This document shows, in pieces, positions 38,711 through 48,510 of a stretch of 64,000 nucleotides of DNA. Source of the DNA: Novosphingobium endophyticum (GTDB taxonomy: Bacteria > Pseudomonadota > Alphaproteobacteria > Sphingomonadales > Sphingomonadaceae); contig NZ_BMHK01000005.1 in the NCBI RefSeq assembly GCF_014640675.1, forward strand, positions 84,420 through 148,419, given 5' to 3'. Both the position numbers and the translations under genes were made by a program. A model generated the notes under the pieces. That model did no database searches and was not told the DNA's origin. It saw only the letters and a program-made list of their open reading frames with translations. Each line of letters starts with the position of its first letter. Position 1 is the stretch's first letter.

Positions 38711-39475
38711 ATGGGCGCCTCGAAATCCGACCTTCGCGTGCGCACGATTTCAGCCGCGGTGATGGTCGCCGTGGCCGGCCTGGCGCTCTGGACGGGCGGT
38801 GCGGTCTGGATTGCCTTCGTCTGTGCCGCGGCCGTCGCGGTGCTGTGGGAATGGGTCCGCCTGTCTCGCGCGGGAACACAGAACCCGGCGGAGCGGGGCT
38901 TCTGGAATTTCGCGGGGATGTTCTATGTCGGCACGTGCGCCGCCATACTGCTGTTCCTGCGTAATTCGTCCTTGTTCACGCTTGCGCCGCTGCTGACGGT
39001 TGTCTGCGGCGTAATCGCTGTCGACGTCTTCGCCTATTTTGCCGGACGGACATTCGGCGGCCCGAAGATCGCGCCGTCGATCAGTCCGTCGAAGACCTGG
39101 TCAGGCCTTGTCGGGGGTATCGCCGGCGCGACGCTCGTGCTTTTCGGTGCTGCGCTGCTATGGCGCTCCGGAGCGATTTCGGTCACGCCGGCGGGGAGCG
39201 TGGCCGATGCCGAGGCTTGCTTCGGCATGCAGCCATGCTGGTATCTGGTGGCTGGCGCGGCACCGCTTTTCGCGACTTGCCTGTTGACCGGGACCCTCTT
39301 CGCGATCTGCGCGCAAGGCGGTGATTTCTTCGAAAGCTGGTTGAAGCGGCGCGCGGGTGTCAAGGACTCGGGCAATCTCATTCCGGGGCACGGGGGCGTG
39401 TTCGATCGTGTCGATGGCTTGCTGGCGGTGCTATTCGTGCTAGGCCTGATGCTCCTGTTTCAACCGGGTCCCTGA
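38711..39475 (+). CDS. cdsA: Phosphatidate cytidylyltransferase
   Basis: This 254-residue inner-membrane enzyme forms CDP-diacylglycerol, the precursor used by pssA elsewhere in this window. About seven TM helices are visible; the family signature appears as [14 protein letters not shown] together with [38 protein letters not shown], in which the Asp/His residues bind metal. Its stop overlaps the dxr start by one base (TGATG). Confidence 0.94.
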   Translation: MGASKSDLRVRTISAAVMVAVAGLALWTGGAVWIAFVCAAAVAVLWEWVRLSRAGTQNPAERGFWNFAGMFYVGTCAAILLFLRNSSLFTLAPLLTVVCGVIAVDVFAYFAGRTFGGPKIAPSISPSKTWSGLVGGIAGATLVLFGAALLWRSGAISVTPAGSVADAEACFGMQPCWYLVAGAAPLFATCLLTGTLFAICAQGGDFFESWLKRRAGVKDSGNLIPGHGGVFDRVDGLLAVLFVLGLMLLFQPGP

Positions 39476-40629
39476 TGACACGCAGCATAACCGTTCTTGG
39501 TGCGACCGGCTCGATCGGCGCCTCGACGCTGGACCTGATCCGGCGCGATCGGGATGCCTGGCGCGTCATCGCCCTGACGGCGAACGGCAATGTGCCGGAA
39601 CTTGCCCGGCTGGCCCGCGAGTTCGCGGTCGAGCTGGCGGTCGTGGCCGACGAGGGGAAGCTGCCGGCACTTCGCGAAGCACTGGCCGGAACGGCCATCG
39701 AAACGGCCGGTGGCTGCGCCGCGCTGGAGGAAGCCGCCGCGCGCGGCGCCGACATCACGGTGGCCGCGATCGTCGGCTGTGCGGGTCTTGCGCCCACCAT
39801 GGCCGCGATCGAGCGGGGCGGGATCGTCGCGCTGGCCAACAAGGAAGCGCTGGTTTCGGCCGGTGACGTCATGACCGCCGCGGTCGCGCACCACGGCGCG
39901 ACGCTGTTGCCTATCGATTCAGAGCACAATGCGATCTTCCAGTGCCTGCAGGGCAACGACCCGCGCCATGTGCGCTGGATCACGCTCACCGCCAGCGGTG
40001 GACCTTTCCTCGACTGGTCATGGGAGCGGCTCTGCGCGGCGACCCCCGCCGAGGCGGTGCGTCACCCCAACTGGGACATGGGCGCCAAGATCAGCGTCGA
40101 TTCCGCGACCATGTTCAACAAGGGCCTCGAACTGATCGAGGCGCATTACCTGTTTCCGGTGGGCCTCGATCACCTGCGGATCATCGTCCATCCGCAATCG
40201 ATCGTCCATTCCATGGTTGAGTACCGCGACGGGTCGACCCTGGCCCAGCTTGGCCCGTCGGACATGCGCGTGCCGATTGCCTCCGCGCTCGCCTGGCCGG
40301 CGCGGATGGATACGCCATGCGCCCCGCTCGATCTCGCCGGGATCGGCGAACTGACTTTCCGCAAGCCGGATGAGGATCGGTTTCCGGCCACGCGCCTCGC
40401 CCGAGAGGCGGCGCGGGCGGGCGGAGCGGCCCCCGCCGTGCTCAACGCCGCCAACGAAGTCGCGGTAGCCGCGTTTCTCGCCGGTCAGATTTCGTTCACC
40501 CGAATTGCTGCACAGGTCGAGGATGTTCTCACTGGTTTCGCGCCTCCGCCTCCCGCATCACTTTCGGACGTGCTGGCCGTGGACGGGGAAGCCCGGGCAC
40601 GGGCGCGTTTGCTGATGGAGACTGTCTGA
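39475..40629 (+). CDS. dxr: 1-deoxy-D-xylulose 5-phosphate reductoisomerase
   Basis: A 384-residue NADPH-dependent enzyme of the MEP isoprenoid pathway, whose product feeds UppS. The N-terminal dinucleotide fold is ITVLGATGSIGASTLDLI; the metal and substrate sites are in PIDSEHNAIFQCL, LTASGGPFLD, HPNWDMGAKISVDSATMFNKGLELIEAHYLF and IVHPQSIVHSMVEYRDGS. Length is normal. Confidence 0.97.
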   Translation: MTRSITVLGATGSIGASTLDLIRRDRDAWRVIALTANGNVPELARLAREFAVELAVVADEGKLPALREALAGTAIETAGGCAALEEAAARGADITVAAIVGCAGLAPTMAAIERGGIVALANKEALVSAGDVMTAAVAHHGATLLPIDSEHNAIFQCLQGNDPRHVRWITLTASGGPFLDWSWERLCAATPAEAVRHPNWDMGAKISVDSATMFNKGLELIEAHYLFPVGLDHLRIIVHPQSIVHSMVEYRDGSTLAQLGPSDMRVPIASALAWPARMDTPCAPLDLAGIGELTFRKPDEDRFPATRLAREAARAGGAAPAVLNAANEVAVAAFLAGQISFTRIAAQVEDVLTGFAPPPPASLSDVLAVDGEARARARLLMETV

Positions 40630-40630
40630 C

Positions 40631-42013
40631 TTGACCGGATCACCCAACCTGCTGACGACGATCTTCGCGTTTCTGCTCGTGCTCGGGCCGCTGGTCGTGA
40701 TCCATGAGCTGGGCCACTATCTCGTGGGACGCCTGTTCGGGGTGAAGGCCAACGTCTTTTCCGTCGGTTTCGGCAAGGAGCTGGCGGGCTGGACCGACCG
40801 GCGCGGAACGCGCTGGAAGCTCTCGGCGCTGCCGCTGGGGGGCTACGTCCAGTTTGCCGGGGACATGAACGCGGCAAGCGCGCCGAGCGCGGAGGACGAC
40901 GGACTGACCCCGGCGGAACGCGCGCAGACCTTCCACGTCAAGCCGCTCTGGCAGCGCGCGCTGATCGTCCTTGCGGGGCCGGTCACGAACCTGCTCTTTG
41001 CGGTCGCGATCATTGCGGGGTTCAACTACGCCCACGGCAGACTGGTCAGTCCGGCGGACGTCGCGACTTTCACCGAAAATTCGCCGGCCGAAGCCGCCGG
41101 CGTGCAGATCGGCGATCGCATTGTCACTGTCGACGGCAACAAGGTCGACAGCTTTGCCGACCTTCGCGAATACATCGTCCCCTATCCCGGCCAGACCGTG
41201 GCGCTGGGTATCCGCCGTGACGGGCGCGAACTTTCCCTGCCGGTCGCGCTGGCCGATGAAAAGGTCAGTGACGAATTTGGCAACGAATCGCGGATGGGCG
41301 ATCTGGGCGTCGACTTCGTGCTTCCGATCGTCGGGGACTTCACCGAGGATTCCGCCGGAAAGGCCGCGGGTCTGCAGCTTGGCGACCGGATCGTCGCCAT
41401 CGACGGCAAGCAGGTTCACGGCTTTTCCGAACTTCCCGAACTCGTGTTCTCAAGGCCCGGCGAGACCGTCTCGGTCACGGTGAACCGCGATGGGCGGGAC
41501 ATTGTCCTGCCGGTGACGCTCGGCAGCCGGGAAGTGACCGATGGGCAGGGCAAGACGGCGCGGGTCGGCCTGATCGGTATTCGTCCGGCCATCGATGTCC
41601 AGCCGGTCGGCCCCGCCGAGGCTGTCAGGTTGGGCTTTGAGGATTCCTTCGGCATCATGCGCATGATGGCGACCGGAATCGGGCAGATCTTTTCCGGCGA
41701 ACGGTCGGTGAAGGAGCTGGGCGGGCCGATCAAGATCGCCAAGTATTCGGGCGAACAGTTCAGCCTGGGCTGGGCGGATTTCATCGGCTTTGTGGCCCTC
41801 ATCTCGATTAACTTGGCATTCATCAACCTCCTGCCAATCCCTGGCCTCGACGGCGGGCACCTGGCTTTCTACGCGGCTGAAACGGTCCGTCGCAAGCCGC
41901 TGAGCCTGCGCAGTCAGGAGTGGGCGATCCGGATGGGCGTGGCGCTGGTGCTGGCCCTGATGGTCTTCGTCACGGTCAACGACGTGGCTTCGCTACCGAT
42001 TTTCGGGGGATAG
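40631..42013 (+). CDS. rseP: RIP metalloprotease RseP
   Basis: A 460-residue site-2 protease of the inner membrane. The zinc motif VVIHELGHYLVG is in TM1, there are two periplasmic PDZ domains (around NSPAEAAGVQIGDRIVTVDG and DSAGKAAGLQLGDRIVAIDG), and the second active-site motif LLPIPGLDGGHLAFY is in the third TM. It cleaves anti-sigma factors or leftover signal peptides within the membrane. It starts at TTG 40631, one base after the dxr stop. Confidence 0.95.
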   Translation: MTGSPNLLTTIFAFLLVLGPLVVIHELGHYLVGRLFGVKANVFSVGFGKELAGWTDRRGTRWKLSALPLGGYVQFAGDMNAASAPSAEDDGLTPAERAQTFHVKPLWQRALIVLAGPVTNLLFAVAIIAGFNYAHGRLVSPADVATFTENSPAEAAGVQIGDRIVTVDGNKVDSFADLREYIVPYPGQTVALGIRRDGRELSLPVALADEKVSDEFGNESRMGDLGVDFVLPIVGDFTEDSAGKAAGLQLGDRIVAIDGKQVHGFSELPELVFSRPGETVSVTVNRDGRDIVLPVTLGSREVTDGQGKTARVGLIGIRPAIDVQPVGPAEAVRLGFEDSFGIMRMMATGIGQIFSGERSVKELGGPIKIAKYSGEQFSLGWADFIGFVALISINLAFINLLPIPGLDGGHLAFYAAETVRRKPLSLRSQEWAIRMGVALVLALMVFVTVNDVASLPIFGG

Positions 42014-42183
42014 CCTGGAGGAATTCACCTGCGATCACAATCTCGCCGGGTTTGACTGCTTGATCGGACGCCGTCCATCGGGCAGATGGCTGCGGTTGTC
42101 TGCCGCGAGGCGTCGGGTTGGCATTTTGGCTTTCCATCGTCGCCAGGGGCTCTCGCGAAAGCGAATACGGGAATTTGCGTGGA

Positions 42184-44823
42184 ATGATGGGATTGGAAAT
42201 GGTTCGCGGCACTGATGCCCACCGTGCTTCGCAGTATGCGGCAGTGCTTCTAGGGACCACGATCCTGGCGGGACTGCCGGTGCCCGCATTCGCCCAGGAT
42301 GCGCCCGAAGCTGCTCCCGCCGGGCAGGCGGCGCCGGCGGCCCAGCAGCAGACGATCCAGGCGATCCGGGTGACCGGTGCCGAGCGCCTCGAGCCGCAGA
42401 CAGTGATGTCCTATATCCAGCTTCGCGTCGGCCAGCCCTACACCAAGGCGGCGGCGGATGCGGCGCTCAAGGATCTCTACGCGACGGAGCTTTTCGCCGA
42501 CGTCCAGATCACCAACGAAAACGGCATCGTCACCATTCAGGTGAAGGAAAACCCGGTCGTCAACCGCATCATCCTTGAGGGCAACAAGCGCATCAAGGAC
42601 GACAAGATCCTGCCCGAGATCAAGGTCGCGCCGCGCCAGATCTTCACCCGGTCGAAGATTCGCGCCGACGTCGCGCGCATCATTGAGCTGTACAAGCGCC
42701 AGGGCCGCTACGCCGCGACGGTCGAGCCGAAGATGGTCATGCTCGACCAGAACCGCGTGGACATCGTCTTCGAGATCACCGAGGGCGACAAGTCGAAGGT
42801 CCGCCAGATCAATATCATCGGCAACGAGCATTTCTCCGACGGGGAACTGCGCGGCGAGATGGTGACCAAGCAGGCGCGCTTCACGCGCATCTTCAGCTCG
42901 AGCACCAGCTACGATCCCGATCGCATGGCGTTCGACCAGCAGAAGCTGCGGCAGTTTTACCTGACCGAAGGTTATGCCGACTTCCGCGTGGTCTCGGCCG
43001 TGGCCGAGCTGACGCCCGACAAGAAGGACTTCATCATCACCTACGTGGTGGAGGAAGGCCAGCGCTACAAGTTCGGCGACGTGAAGGTCGAGAGCCAGCT
43101 GCGCGATTTCGACAGCGAAAGGCTCACCGGCAACCTGCCGATGAAGGCGGGCGACTGGTACAACGCCAAGCTCGTCGAGGACACGATCGAGAGCCTGAAC
43201 GAGACCGCCGGCGCCTATGGTTACGCCTTCGCCGACGTGCGGCCGCAGTACGACCGCAACAAGGAAGACCTCACCATGGGTCTTACCTTCGTCATCCAGG
43301 AAGCGCCGCGCGTCTATGTCGAGCGCATCGACATCAACGGCAACACGCTGACCCAGGACAAGGTAATCCGTCGCGAGTTCCGCCTCGCCGAGGGCGATGC
43401 GTTCAACTCGTTGCAGGTCAGGCGTTCGACCAACCGCATCAAGTCGCTCGGCTACTTCCAGGAGAAATTCGAGGTCGAGCAGAAACCCGGCAGCGCCGAG
43501 GACCGCATCGTCCTCGAGGCAAACGTCGAGGAGAAGCCGACCGGCGAACTGCAGCTTTCGGCCGGTTTCTCCAGCCTTGAGAGCTTCATCTTCCAGGCCT
43601 CTATCCGCCAGCGCAACTTCCGCGGCCGAGGCCAGACCGTCGGCCTCTCGGGCAGCTATTCACGTTATTCGAAGAGCGTGGAGGCGAGCTTCGTCGAGCC
43701 CTACCTGTTCGACAAGAACGTTTCCGTGGGCGTCGATGTCTACCGGCGCGATTTCAACAGCTTCCGGTTCCGCTCGGGCAACACTCGGGATACGACCTAC
43801 GAGCAGACTACGACGGGCTTCCAGATCCGCGCCGGCGTGCCGCTGACCGAGTATCTGACGGCTGTCGGGCGTTACACGCTCAACTATGACGACATCTCGC
43901 TCGATGAATCGACCTATTTCTCCAATCGCGTCGACCCCAACGTCCGCCAGTGCGACCCGCTGTTCGCCGGGCGCTACCTTTGCGATGCGATCGGCAAGCG
44001 TCTCAGTTCGATCCTCGGCCTCTCGCTGATCTACGATACGCTGGACAATCGCGTTCGTCCCTCGCGCGGGGAATCGGCATCGATCAACGTCGATGTCGCG
44101 GGGCTCGGCGGCGACGTTCAGTATGCGCGCCTCCGTGCCAACGCCGCCAAGTACTGGCCGCTCGGCGGCGGGTTCATCTTCTCGCTTTCGGGTGAGGGCG
44201 GCGTGATCAAGGGCTACGGCGGCGACGACGTGCGCCTCACCGACCGCTTCTTCCTCGGCGAACCGCAGATGCGCGGCTTCGGTATTCGCGGCGTTGGCCC
44301 GCGCATCCTGCGCAAGCGGCTCACCATTGATTCCGACGGGGACGATATTCTCGATACCCCGTCTCCCAAGCGCAGCGAGTGGAATGACGACGCGCTGGGG
44401 GGCAAATACTATTACCTTGGCCGTGCGGAGCTCGAAATTCCGTTGGGTTCCGGCGCGCGCGAGTTGGGGCTGCGGCCTTCGATCTTCGCTGATGTTGGCG
44501 CGGTATGGGGCGTCAAGCAGCCGGAAACCACGCAGTGCAATCCCGGCTGCAACGAGATTTTCACCGATGCGGACGGCCGCCAGACCACCGAACCGACGGC
44601 TCCGGACGGCACGCCCAATACACCGTTCGATCCGGCGAGGTACCAGTTCCAATTCGTTGAGGAATTTGTCGGCAACACCTGGAAGCCGCGCGTTGCTGTC
44701 GGTATCGGCGTGAACTGGAATTCGCCTTTCGGTCCGTTCCGGATCGACTTCTCGAGAGTCCTTCTCAAGGAAGAGGGGGACGACACCAAGGCCTTCACCT
44801 TCAACGTGGGAACACAATTCTGA
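42184..44823 (+). CDS. bamA: Outer membrane protein assembly factor BamA
   Basis: About 879 residues: a signal peptide (VLLGTTILAGLPVPAFAQ, cleavage near residue 36), five POTRA domains to about residue 440 (for example VNRIILEGNKRIKDDKIL and VRQINIIGNEHFSDGEL), and a C-terminal 16-strand beta-barrel with the loop-6 motif MRGFGIRGVGPR and a terminal Phe (FNVGTQF). It folds and inserts outer-membrane proteins. The ATG at 42184 is a choice; 42187 and 42199 are close alternatives. It follows rseP and precedes skp with a one-base overlap, the usual order. Confidence 0.96.
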   Translation: MMGLEMVRGTDAHRASQYAAVLLGTTILAGLPVPAFAQDAPEAAPAGQAAPAAQQQTIQAIRVTGAERLEPQTVMSYIQLRVGQPYTKAAADAALKDLYATELFADVQITNENGIVTIQVKENPVVNRIILEGNKRIKDDKILPEIKVAPRQIFTRSKIRADVARIIELYKRQGRYAATVEPKMVMLDQNRVDIVFEITEGDKSKVRQINIIGNEHFSDGELRGEMVTKQARFTRIFSSSTSYDPDRMAFDQQKLRQFYLTEGYADFRVVSAVAELTPDKKDFIITYVVEEGQRYKFGDVKVESQLRDFDSERLTGNLPMKAGDWYNAKLVEDTIESLNETAGAYGYAFADVRPQYDRNKEDLTMGLTFVIQEAPRVYVERIDINGNTLTQDKVIRREFRLAEGDAFNSLQVRRSTNRIKSLGYFQEKFEVEQKPGSAEDRIVLEANVEEKPTGELQLSAGFSSLESFIFQASIRQRNFRGRGQTVGLSGSYSRYSKSVEASFVEPYLFDKNVSVGVDVYRRDFNSFRFRSGNTRDTTYEQTTTGFQIRAGVPLTEYLTAVGRYTLNYDDISLDESTYFSNRVDPNVRQCDPLFAGRYLCDAIGKRLSSILGLSLIYDTLDNRVRPSRGESASINVDVAGLGGDVQYARLRANAAKYWPLGGGFIFSLSGEGGVIKGYGGDDVRLTDRFFLGEPQMRGFGIRGVGPRILRKRLTIDSDGDDILDTPSPKRSEWNDDALGGKYYYLGRAELEIPLGSGARELGLRPSIFADVGAVWGVKQPETTQCNPGCNEIFTDADGRQTTEPTAPDGTPNTPFDPARYQFQFVEEFVGNTWKPRVAVGIGVNWNSPFGPFRIDFSRVLLKEEGDDTKAFTFNVGTQF

Positions 44824-45506
44824 TGAAAACTCTTATCAAGTCCGCCGCGCTGGCTTCGAGCCTGGCGCTGGCCACCGTCGCCGTCCAGCCTGCCCTTGCG
44901 CAGAGCACCGGCACCATCGTTCAGGGCCTCGGCGTCGCCAGCTTCGATGCGGTGATCGCCAACTCGAACGCCTACAAGACCGCCGAGCAGCAGCGCCAGA
45001 CCACCTACAAGGCGCAGTACGATCAGGCGAAGGCGCGCAGCGAAGCCATTCAGGCCCAGCTCAAGCCGCTGGTCGACAAGTTCAACGCCGATCGCCAGGC
45101 CGCCAAGCCGAACCAGACCGCGCTGCAGCAGCAGGCCGCGCAGATCCAGCAGATGCAGGAAAACGGCCAGCGCGAGATTCAGCAGATCCTCGCGCCGGTC
45201 GCGATGTCGCAGGCCTATGTCAACGAGCAGATCGAGGACAAGCTGGACGCGGCCGTCAAGGCGGCGATGACCAAGAAGAAGGTCTCGATCCTCCTTTCGC
45301 CCGAGGCGATCCTGGCCGTCAACGGCAACGCCTATAATCTCAATCAGGACATCCTGAACGAGCTGAACTCGGCGCTTCCCTCGGCGCAGCTGGTCCCGCC
45401 GTCGGGCTGGGAACCGCGCCAGATCCGCGAGGCACGCGCGCAGCAGCAGGCCGCCGCTCAAGCACAGGCCCCGGCTGCCGGCGTTACTCAGCCGACCGGC
45501 CGCTGA
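44823..45506 (+). CDS. skp: OmpH/Skp-family periplasmic chaperone
   Basis: A 227-residue secreted protein with a signal peptide ending around ALAQS (residue 27), a short beta-strand [18 protein letters not shown], long Gln/Ala-rich helices (tentacle arms, about residues 55-125), and a return strand [17 protein letters not shown]. The Gln/Ala/Pro-rich tail is longer than in E. coli Skp. It delivers unfolded outer-membrane proteins to the adjacent BamA. Its start overlaps the bamA stop (TGATG). Confidence 0.9.
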   Translation: MKTLIKSAALASSLALATVAVQPALAQSTGTIVQGLGVASFDAVIANSNAYKTAEQQRQTTYKAQYDQAKARSEAIQAQLKPLVDKFNADRQAAKPNQTALQQQAAQIQQMQENGQREIQQILAPVAMSQAYVNEQIEDKLDAAVKAAMTKKKVSILLSPEAILAVNGNAYNLNQDILNELNSALPSAQLVPPSGWEPRQIREARAQQQAAAQAQAPAAGVTQPTGR

Positions 45507-45526
45507 GACCTGAGCGGAGGGCGGCC

Positions 45527-45979
45527 ATGAGCGAAGCAACCGGACAGGTCTACGATACCGCGAAGATTCTGGCGGCGCTTCCGCACCGCTATCCGATGCT
45601 GCTGGTCGACCGCGTGGTCTCCTTCACCGAGGAGGAGATCCATGCGGTCAAGGCAGTCAGCTTCAACGAGGAATTCTTCCAGGGCCATTTCCCCGGCCGC
45701 CCGATCATGCCCGGTGTCCTCCAGATCGAGGCGTTGGCGCAGGCGGCGGGAATCCTTGCGATCGAATCGCTCGGCCTCGCCGGCACCGGCAAGCTGGTCT
45801 ATTTCATGGCGATCGAGGAAGCGAAGTTCCGCAATCCGGTGACTCCCGGCCACCTGCTGGACCTGCGCGCCGGCTTCGTCCAGAAGCGCTCGCGCGTGTG
45901 CAAGTTCTGGGGCAAGGCCTCGATCGACGACAAGGTGACCTGCGAGGTGAACTTTACCGCGATGATCGCGGATAGTTGA
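45527..45979 (+). CDS. fabZ: (3R)-hydroxyacyl-ACP dehydratase FabZ
   Basis: A 150-residue hotdog-fold dehydratase of fatty-acid elongation. The central catalytic His is in [23 protein letters not shown] (His near residue 56, Glu near 70), and the N-terminus has [14 protein letters not shown]. The neighbour set bamA-skp-fabZ is conserved in proteobacteria, often with lpxD and lpxA; lpxD/lpxA/lpxB do not follow here, because the cluster ends with a repeat and rpmE. Confidence 0.96.
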   Translation: MSEATGQVYDTAKILAALPHRYPMLLVDRVVSFTEEEIHAVKAVSFNEEFFQGHFPGRPIMPGVLQIEALAQAAGILAIESLGLAGTGKLVYFMAIEEAKFRNPVTPGHLLDLRAGFVQKRSRVCKFWGKASIDDKVTCEVNFTAMIADS

Positions 45980-45997
45980 CCCGAGCCAGAAGGTACA

Positions 45998-46104
45998 CGT
46001 CATCCCGGACTTGATCCGGGACCGATGGAGGTCGTTCGGCGAGTTCTTTCGGCGAGGCAGCGCGTAAACACCGCTACAGGTCCCGGATCAAGTCCGGGAT
46101 GACG
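45998..46104. repeat. Hairpin intergenic repeat, copy 2 (perfect arms)
   Basis: Arms 45998-46023 and 46079-46104 are perfect 26-base reverse complements beginning CGTCATCCCGGACTTGATCC, and each arm contains the inner palindrome CCGGACTTGATCCGG. The 55-base spacer has no coding character. It lies between fabZ and rpmE. Confidence 0.85.
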
Positions 46105-46230
46105 GCGGTTTCGAATGTCCCGATCGCCTATTGGACCTTCCAGTGCTTGCATTTCCGCGCACCCGGCGCTATGCGCGCCGCTTTCCAAGGCAGGCCGGTC
46201 GGAACCGGCCACATGCGAAAGAGATTCGAA

Positions 46231-46458
46231 ATGAAGGCCGATACGCATCCCGACTACCACATGATCACGGTGCAGATGACCGACGGCACCACCTTCCAGA
46301 CCCGCTCGACCTGGGGTTCGGAGGGCGACACGCTGGTCCTCGACATCGATCCGACCTCGCACCCGGCCTGGACCGGCGGCACGCAGCGGGTCAACGAAGG
46401 CGGCCGGGTTGCCCAGTTCAACAAGCGTTTCGGCGGGCTTTCGCTCAAGAAGTCCTGA
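46231..46458 (+). CDS. rpmE: 50S ribosomal protein L31 (cysteine-free form)
   Basis: A 75-residue L31, starting [22 protein letters not shown] and containing TRSTWG and the SHPAWTGG segment. None of the four zinc-binding cysteines of the classic C+ form are present, so it does not depend on zinc. Start ATG at 46231; open extension to 46099 is not conserved. A strong terminator follows. Confidence 0.95.
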   Translation: MKADTHPDYHMITVQMTDGTTFQTRSTWGSEGDTLVLDIDPTSHPAWTGGTQRVNEGGRVAQFNKRFGGLSLKKS

Positions 46459-46486
46459 GCGCAGCGTTTCATCGCGACACAAGAAG

Positions 46487-46516
46487 GGGCGGTCCGGCGA
46501 GGACCGCCCTTTTTTT
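46487..46516 (+). terminator. Terminator of rpmE
   Basis: GGGCGGTCC (46487-46495) pairs perfectly with GGACCGCCC (46501-46509) around GGCGA, followed by TTTTTTT. Confidence 0.93.
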
Positions 46517-46521
46517 GCCTC

Positions 46522-46893
46522 CTAACCTTCGAGGCCGGTGTCCATCATGGCCTGCCAGTCGTGGCGATAGGTAGGGACCTGGCGCAGGAATTCCATTCCG
46601 GCGGTATTGCCACGAACCCAGCGTACGATAGCGGGCATTTTCGGTTCCGCGCCGAGCCCGATAGAGACAAACGCTCCCTGCCGCAGCGAATCGGCGTCGG
46701 TCCTTACGCAGCAGCCGTGCAGCGAAACGTCGGCCAGCAGTGCCGAGGCATACGTGCCGTTGGAAAATTCCAGAGTGGCTTCGAAACAGGTGGGATGCCG
46801 CGGCTCGCGCCGGCGGTCTTCGGCCGTGATCTCGTCGGCGGCGATCAACCTTCTTGGCAATGTGTTCACGACGGTGCGTCTCCGGCCTGGCAT
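46522..46893 (-). CDS. PilZ-domain protein
   Basis: A 123-residue single PilZ domain with the c-di-GMP-binding features RRREPRHP (RxxxR, near residue 27) and DVSLHGCCVR (DxSxxG, near 55), ending in the strand GMEFL. It probably binds c-di-GMP and controls motility, polysaccharide or another output by protein contact. The ATG at 46893 is preceded by GAGGGAGACATCA; an in-frame upstream start at 46977 is less likely. It is divergent from sodC. Confidence 0.85.
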   Translation of the reverse strand: MPGRRRTVVNTLPRRLIAADEITAEDRRREPRHPTCFEATLEFSNGTYASALLADVSLHGCCVRTDADSLRQGAFVSIGLGAEPKMPAIVRWVRGNTAGMEFLRQVPTYRHDWQAMMDTGLEG

Positions 46894-47123
46894 TGATGTC
46901 TCCCTCGAGGATCGTCGCGGAAAATTAACCGGCCTTGACGAGATGTCCTTGCCGTCGCGGTAACAATTGGGCCGCAATTGCCTTTCAGGCCGATAAGCCT
47001 AGCCTATGGAGCGCTGCGTAGATTTGCGCCGGACTGGAGGGAACTCCGGCATGTGCCGTCGATTGATCAGTGGCAAGGTCGCTGATCCCGTCGGGGAGAC
47101 CCGGTCCTGAATGGAGGAGAGTA

Positions 47124-47669
47124 ATGATCCGTACCGTCAAAACACTGGCCATCTGTGCCGCCGCCTTGAGCGCTTCCGCCGCCACGGCCGACCACCACGA
47201 ACATGCCGGAGCGTCGGCGGTTCATGCAGACGTGATCGGGCTGGACGGCGCATCGCTTGGCATGGTCATGTTGCGGGAAACGCCACACGGCGTGCTGGTG
47301 ATGACTGATCTGAAGGGCTTGCCCGAAGGCGAACACGGATTTCATTTCCACGAAAAGGGCGTGTGCGATCCCGGCGAGAAATTCACGACTGCCGGCGGCC
47401 ACTTCGCCGCCGGTGGCGCCAAGCACGGCATCCTGATCGAGGAAGGGCCGCACGGAGGCGACATGCCCAACCAGCACGTCGCTGCCGACGGCATGCTCAA
47501 GACGCAGATATACAACACGGGCGTGACTCTGGGGGATGGGCCGAAGTCGCTGGAGGACGCCGACGGCTCGGCTCTGGTGATCCATGCCGGTGCGGACGAT
47601 TACAAGAGCCAGCCCTCCGGCGATGCCGGCGGCCGTATCGCCTGCGCGGTGATCAGCGCTCCCAAATAA
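47124..47669 (+). CDS. sodC: Periplasmic Cu/Zn superoxide dismutase
   Basis: A 181-residue protein with a signal peptide (cleavage near residue 22) and the SodC fold. Metal ligands are visible as GFHFHEKGVCDP (two Cu His), GGHF, KHG and the zinc-site GPHGGDMPN, with the last Cu His in VIHAGADDYKSQPSGDAGGRIACAVI; the two Cys form the conserved disulfide. It removes superoxide in the periplasm. The ATG at 47124 follows GGAGGAGAGTA. Confidence 0.93.
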   Translation: MIRTVKTLAICAAALSASAATADHHEHAGASAVHADVIGLDGASLGMVMLRETPHGVLVMTDLKGLPEGEHGFHFHEKGVCDPGEKFTTAGGHFAAGGAKHGILIEEGPHGGDMPNQHVAADGMLKTQIYNTGVTLGDGPKSLEDADGSALVIHAGADDYKSQPSGDAGGRIACAVISAPK

Positions 47670-47713
47670 ATGACCTGCGGCCAGGGGGAGGGCCTTTCCC
47701 TCTCCCGGCCCTT

Positions 47714-48346
47714 TTATCCCCAGGGACGCTCCCGGTACCACTGGGTGATGACGTACTTGCGCCCCTTGCGCACTTTCATCGCATGGTGGAGCGTAGCCGG
47801 ATTCAGGCTGCCGTCGGGGCGGCGGTTGTTCCAGCCGAGCAGCTTGCCGGCTTCGGGTTTGACGATCTTGTCGATCATCTTGAAACGCGTGGCGCCGCCG
47901 GCCTCGACATCGTTGAGATAGACCATGAAGGTCCAGGTGCGCTGCCCGGCGACCGCGCAGTATCTTTCGTAATCGGCGTTGTTCGGCTCGAAGTAGTCGG
48001 TATGGGCCTTGAATTCCTGTCCTACCTCATAGCGCTGCCCCTGCAGCGGCTCGGCATGTGCGAGAGAAATGCCGGAAAGCGCGGATAGCCGATCCGCCAG
48101 CCGCGCGACGGCCGGATGCTCCGCGGACAGGTCGCAGGTGCAGCTCGTCCGGAACGCGGCATCGCCGTTATGGTTCGCCACGGTCGAGGGGCGGTATTCC
48201 GACTCGATCAGGTCGGCCAGCTCGGCGCATTCCTGTGCGGACAGGAACTCGCGCATGACGAACAGTTCGAGTTTCCGGGATGACGCCCGCTGCATTCTGT
48301 CATGCGACAGAAGCAGCGCTTCGGATGATTCGCCCGGGGTTTGCAT
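47714..48346 (-). CDS. 2OG-Fe(II) oxygenase, prolyl 4-hydroxylase-like
   Basis: A 210-residue cytosolic dioxygenase. The iron-binding motif HTDYFEP (HxD, near residue 115) and the distal His plus 2-oxoglutarate Lys/Arg in LHHAMKVRKGRKYVITQWYRE match the P4H family. It hydroxylates prolyl or other residues in an unknown protein or metabolite. Start at ATG 48346. It converges with sodC and is divergent from tRNA-His and the ccm cluster. Confidence 0.88.
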   Translation of the reverse strand: MQTPGESSEALLLSHDRMQRASSRKLELFVMREFLSAQECAELADLIESEYRPSTVANHNGDAAFRTSCTCDLSAEHPAVARLADRLSALSGISLAHAEPLQGQRYEVGQEFKAHTDYFEPNNADYERYCAVAGQRTWTFMVYLNDVEAGGATRFKMIDKIVKPEAGKLLGWNNRRPDGSLNPATLHHAMKVRKGRKYVITQWYRERPWG

Positions 48347-48510
48347 CGCGCGGACCCTAGCGGTAAATTGCGGAGGTTGGCATGGCGATCAGTTTTTTTG
48401 CTTTGCAAGATCGCTCGCCATGTGCAAAGGCGCGCTCCCGCACGGATCGCTCGTAGCAGCGAGCCCGCGCGGTATTCCGGCGGCGGGGGAAACGGCCCCG
48501 GCCCTGGCGT

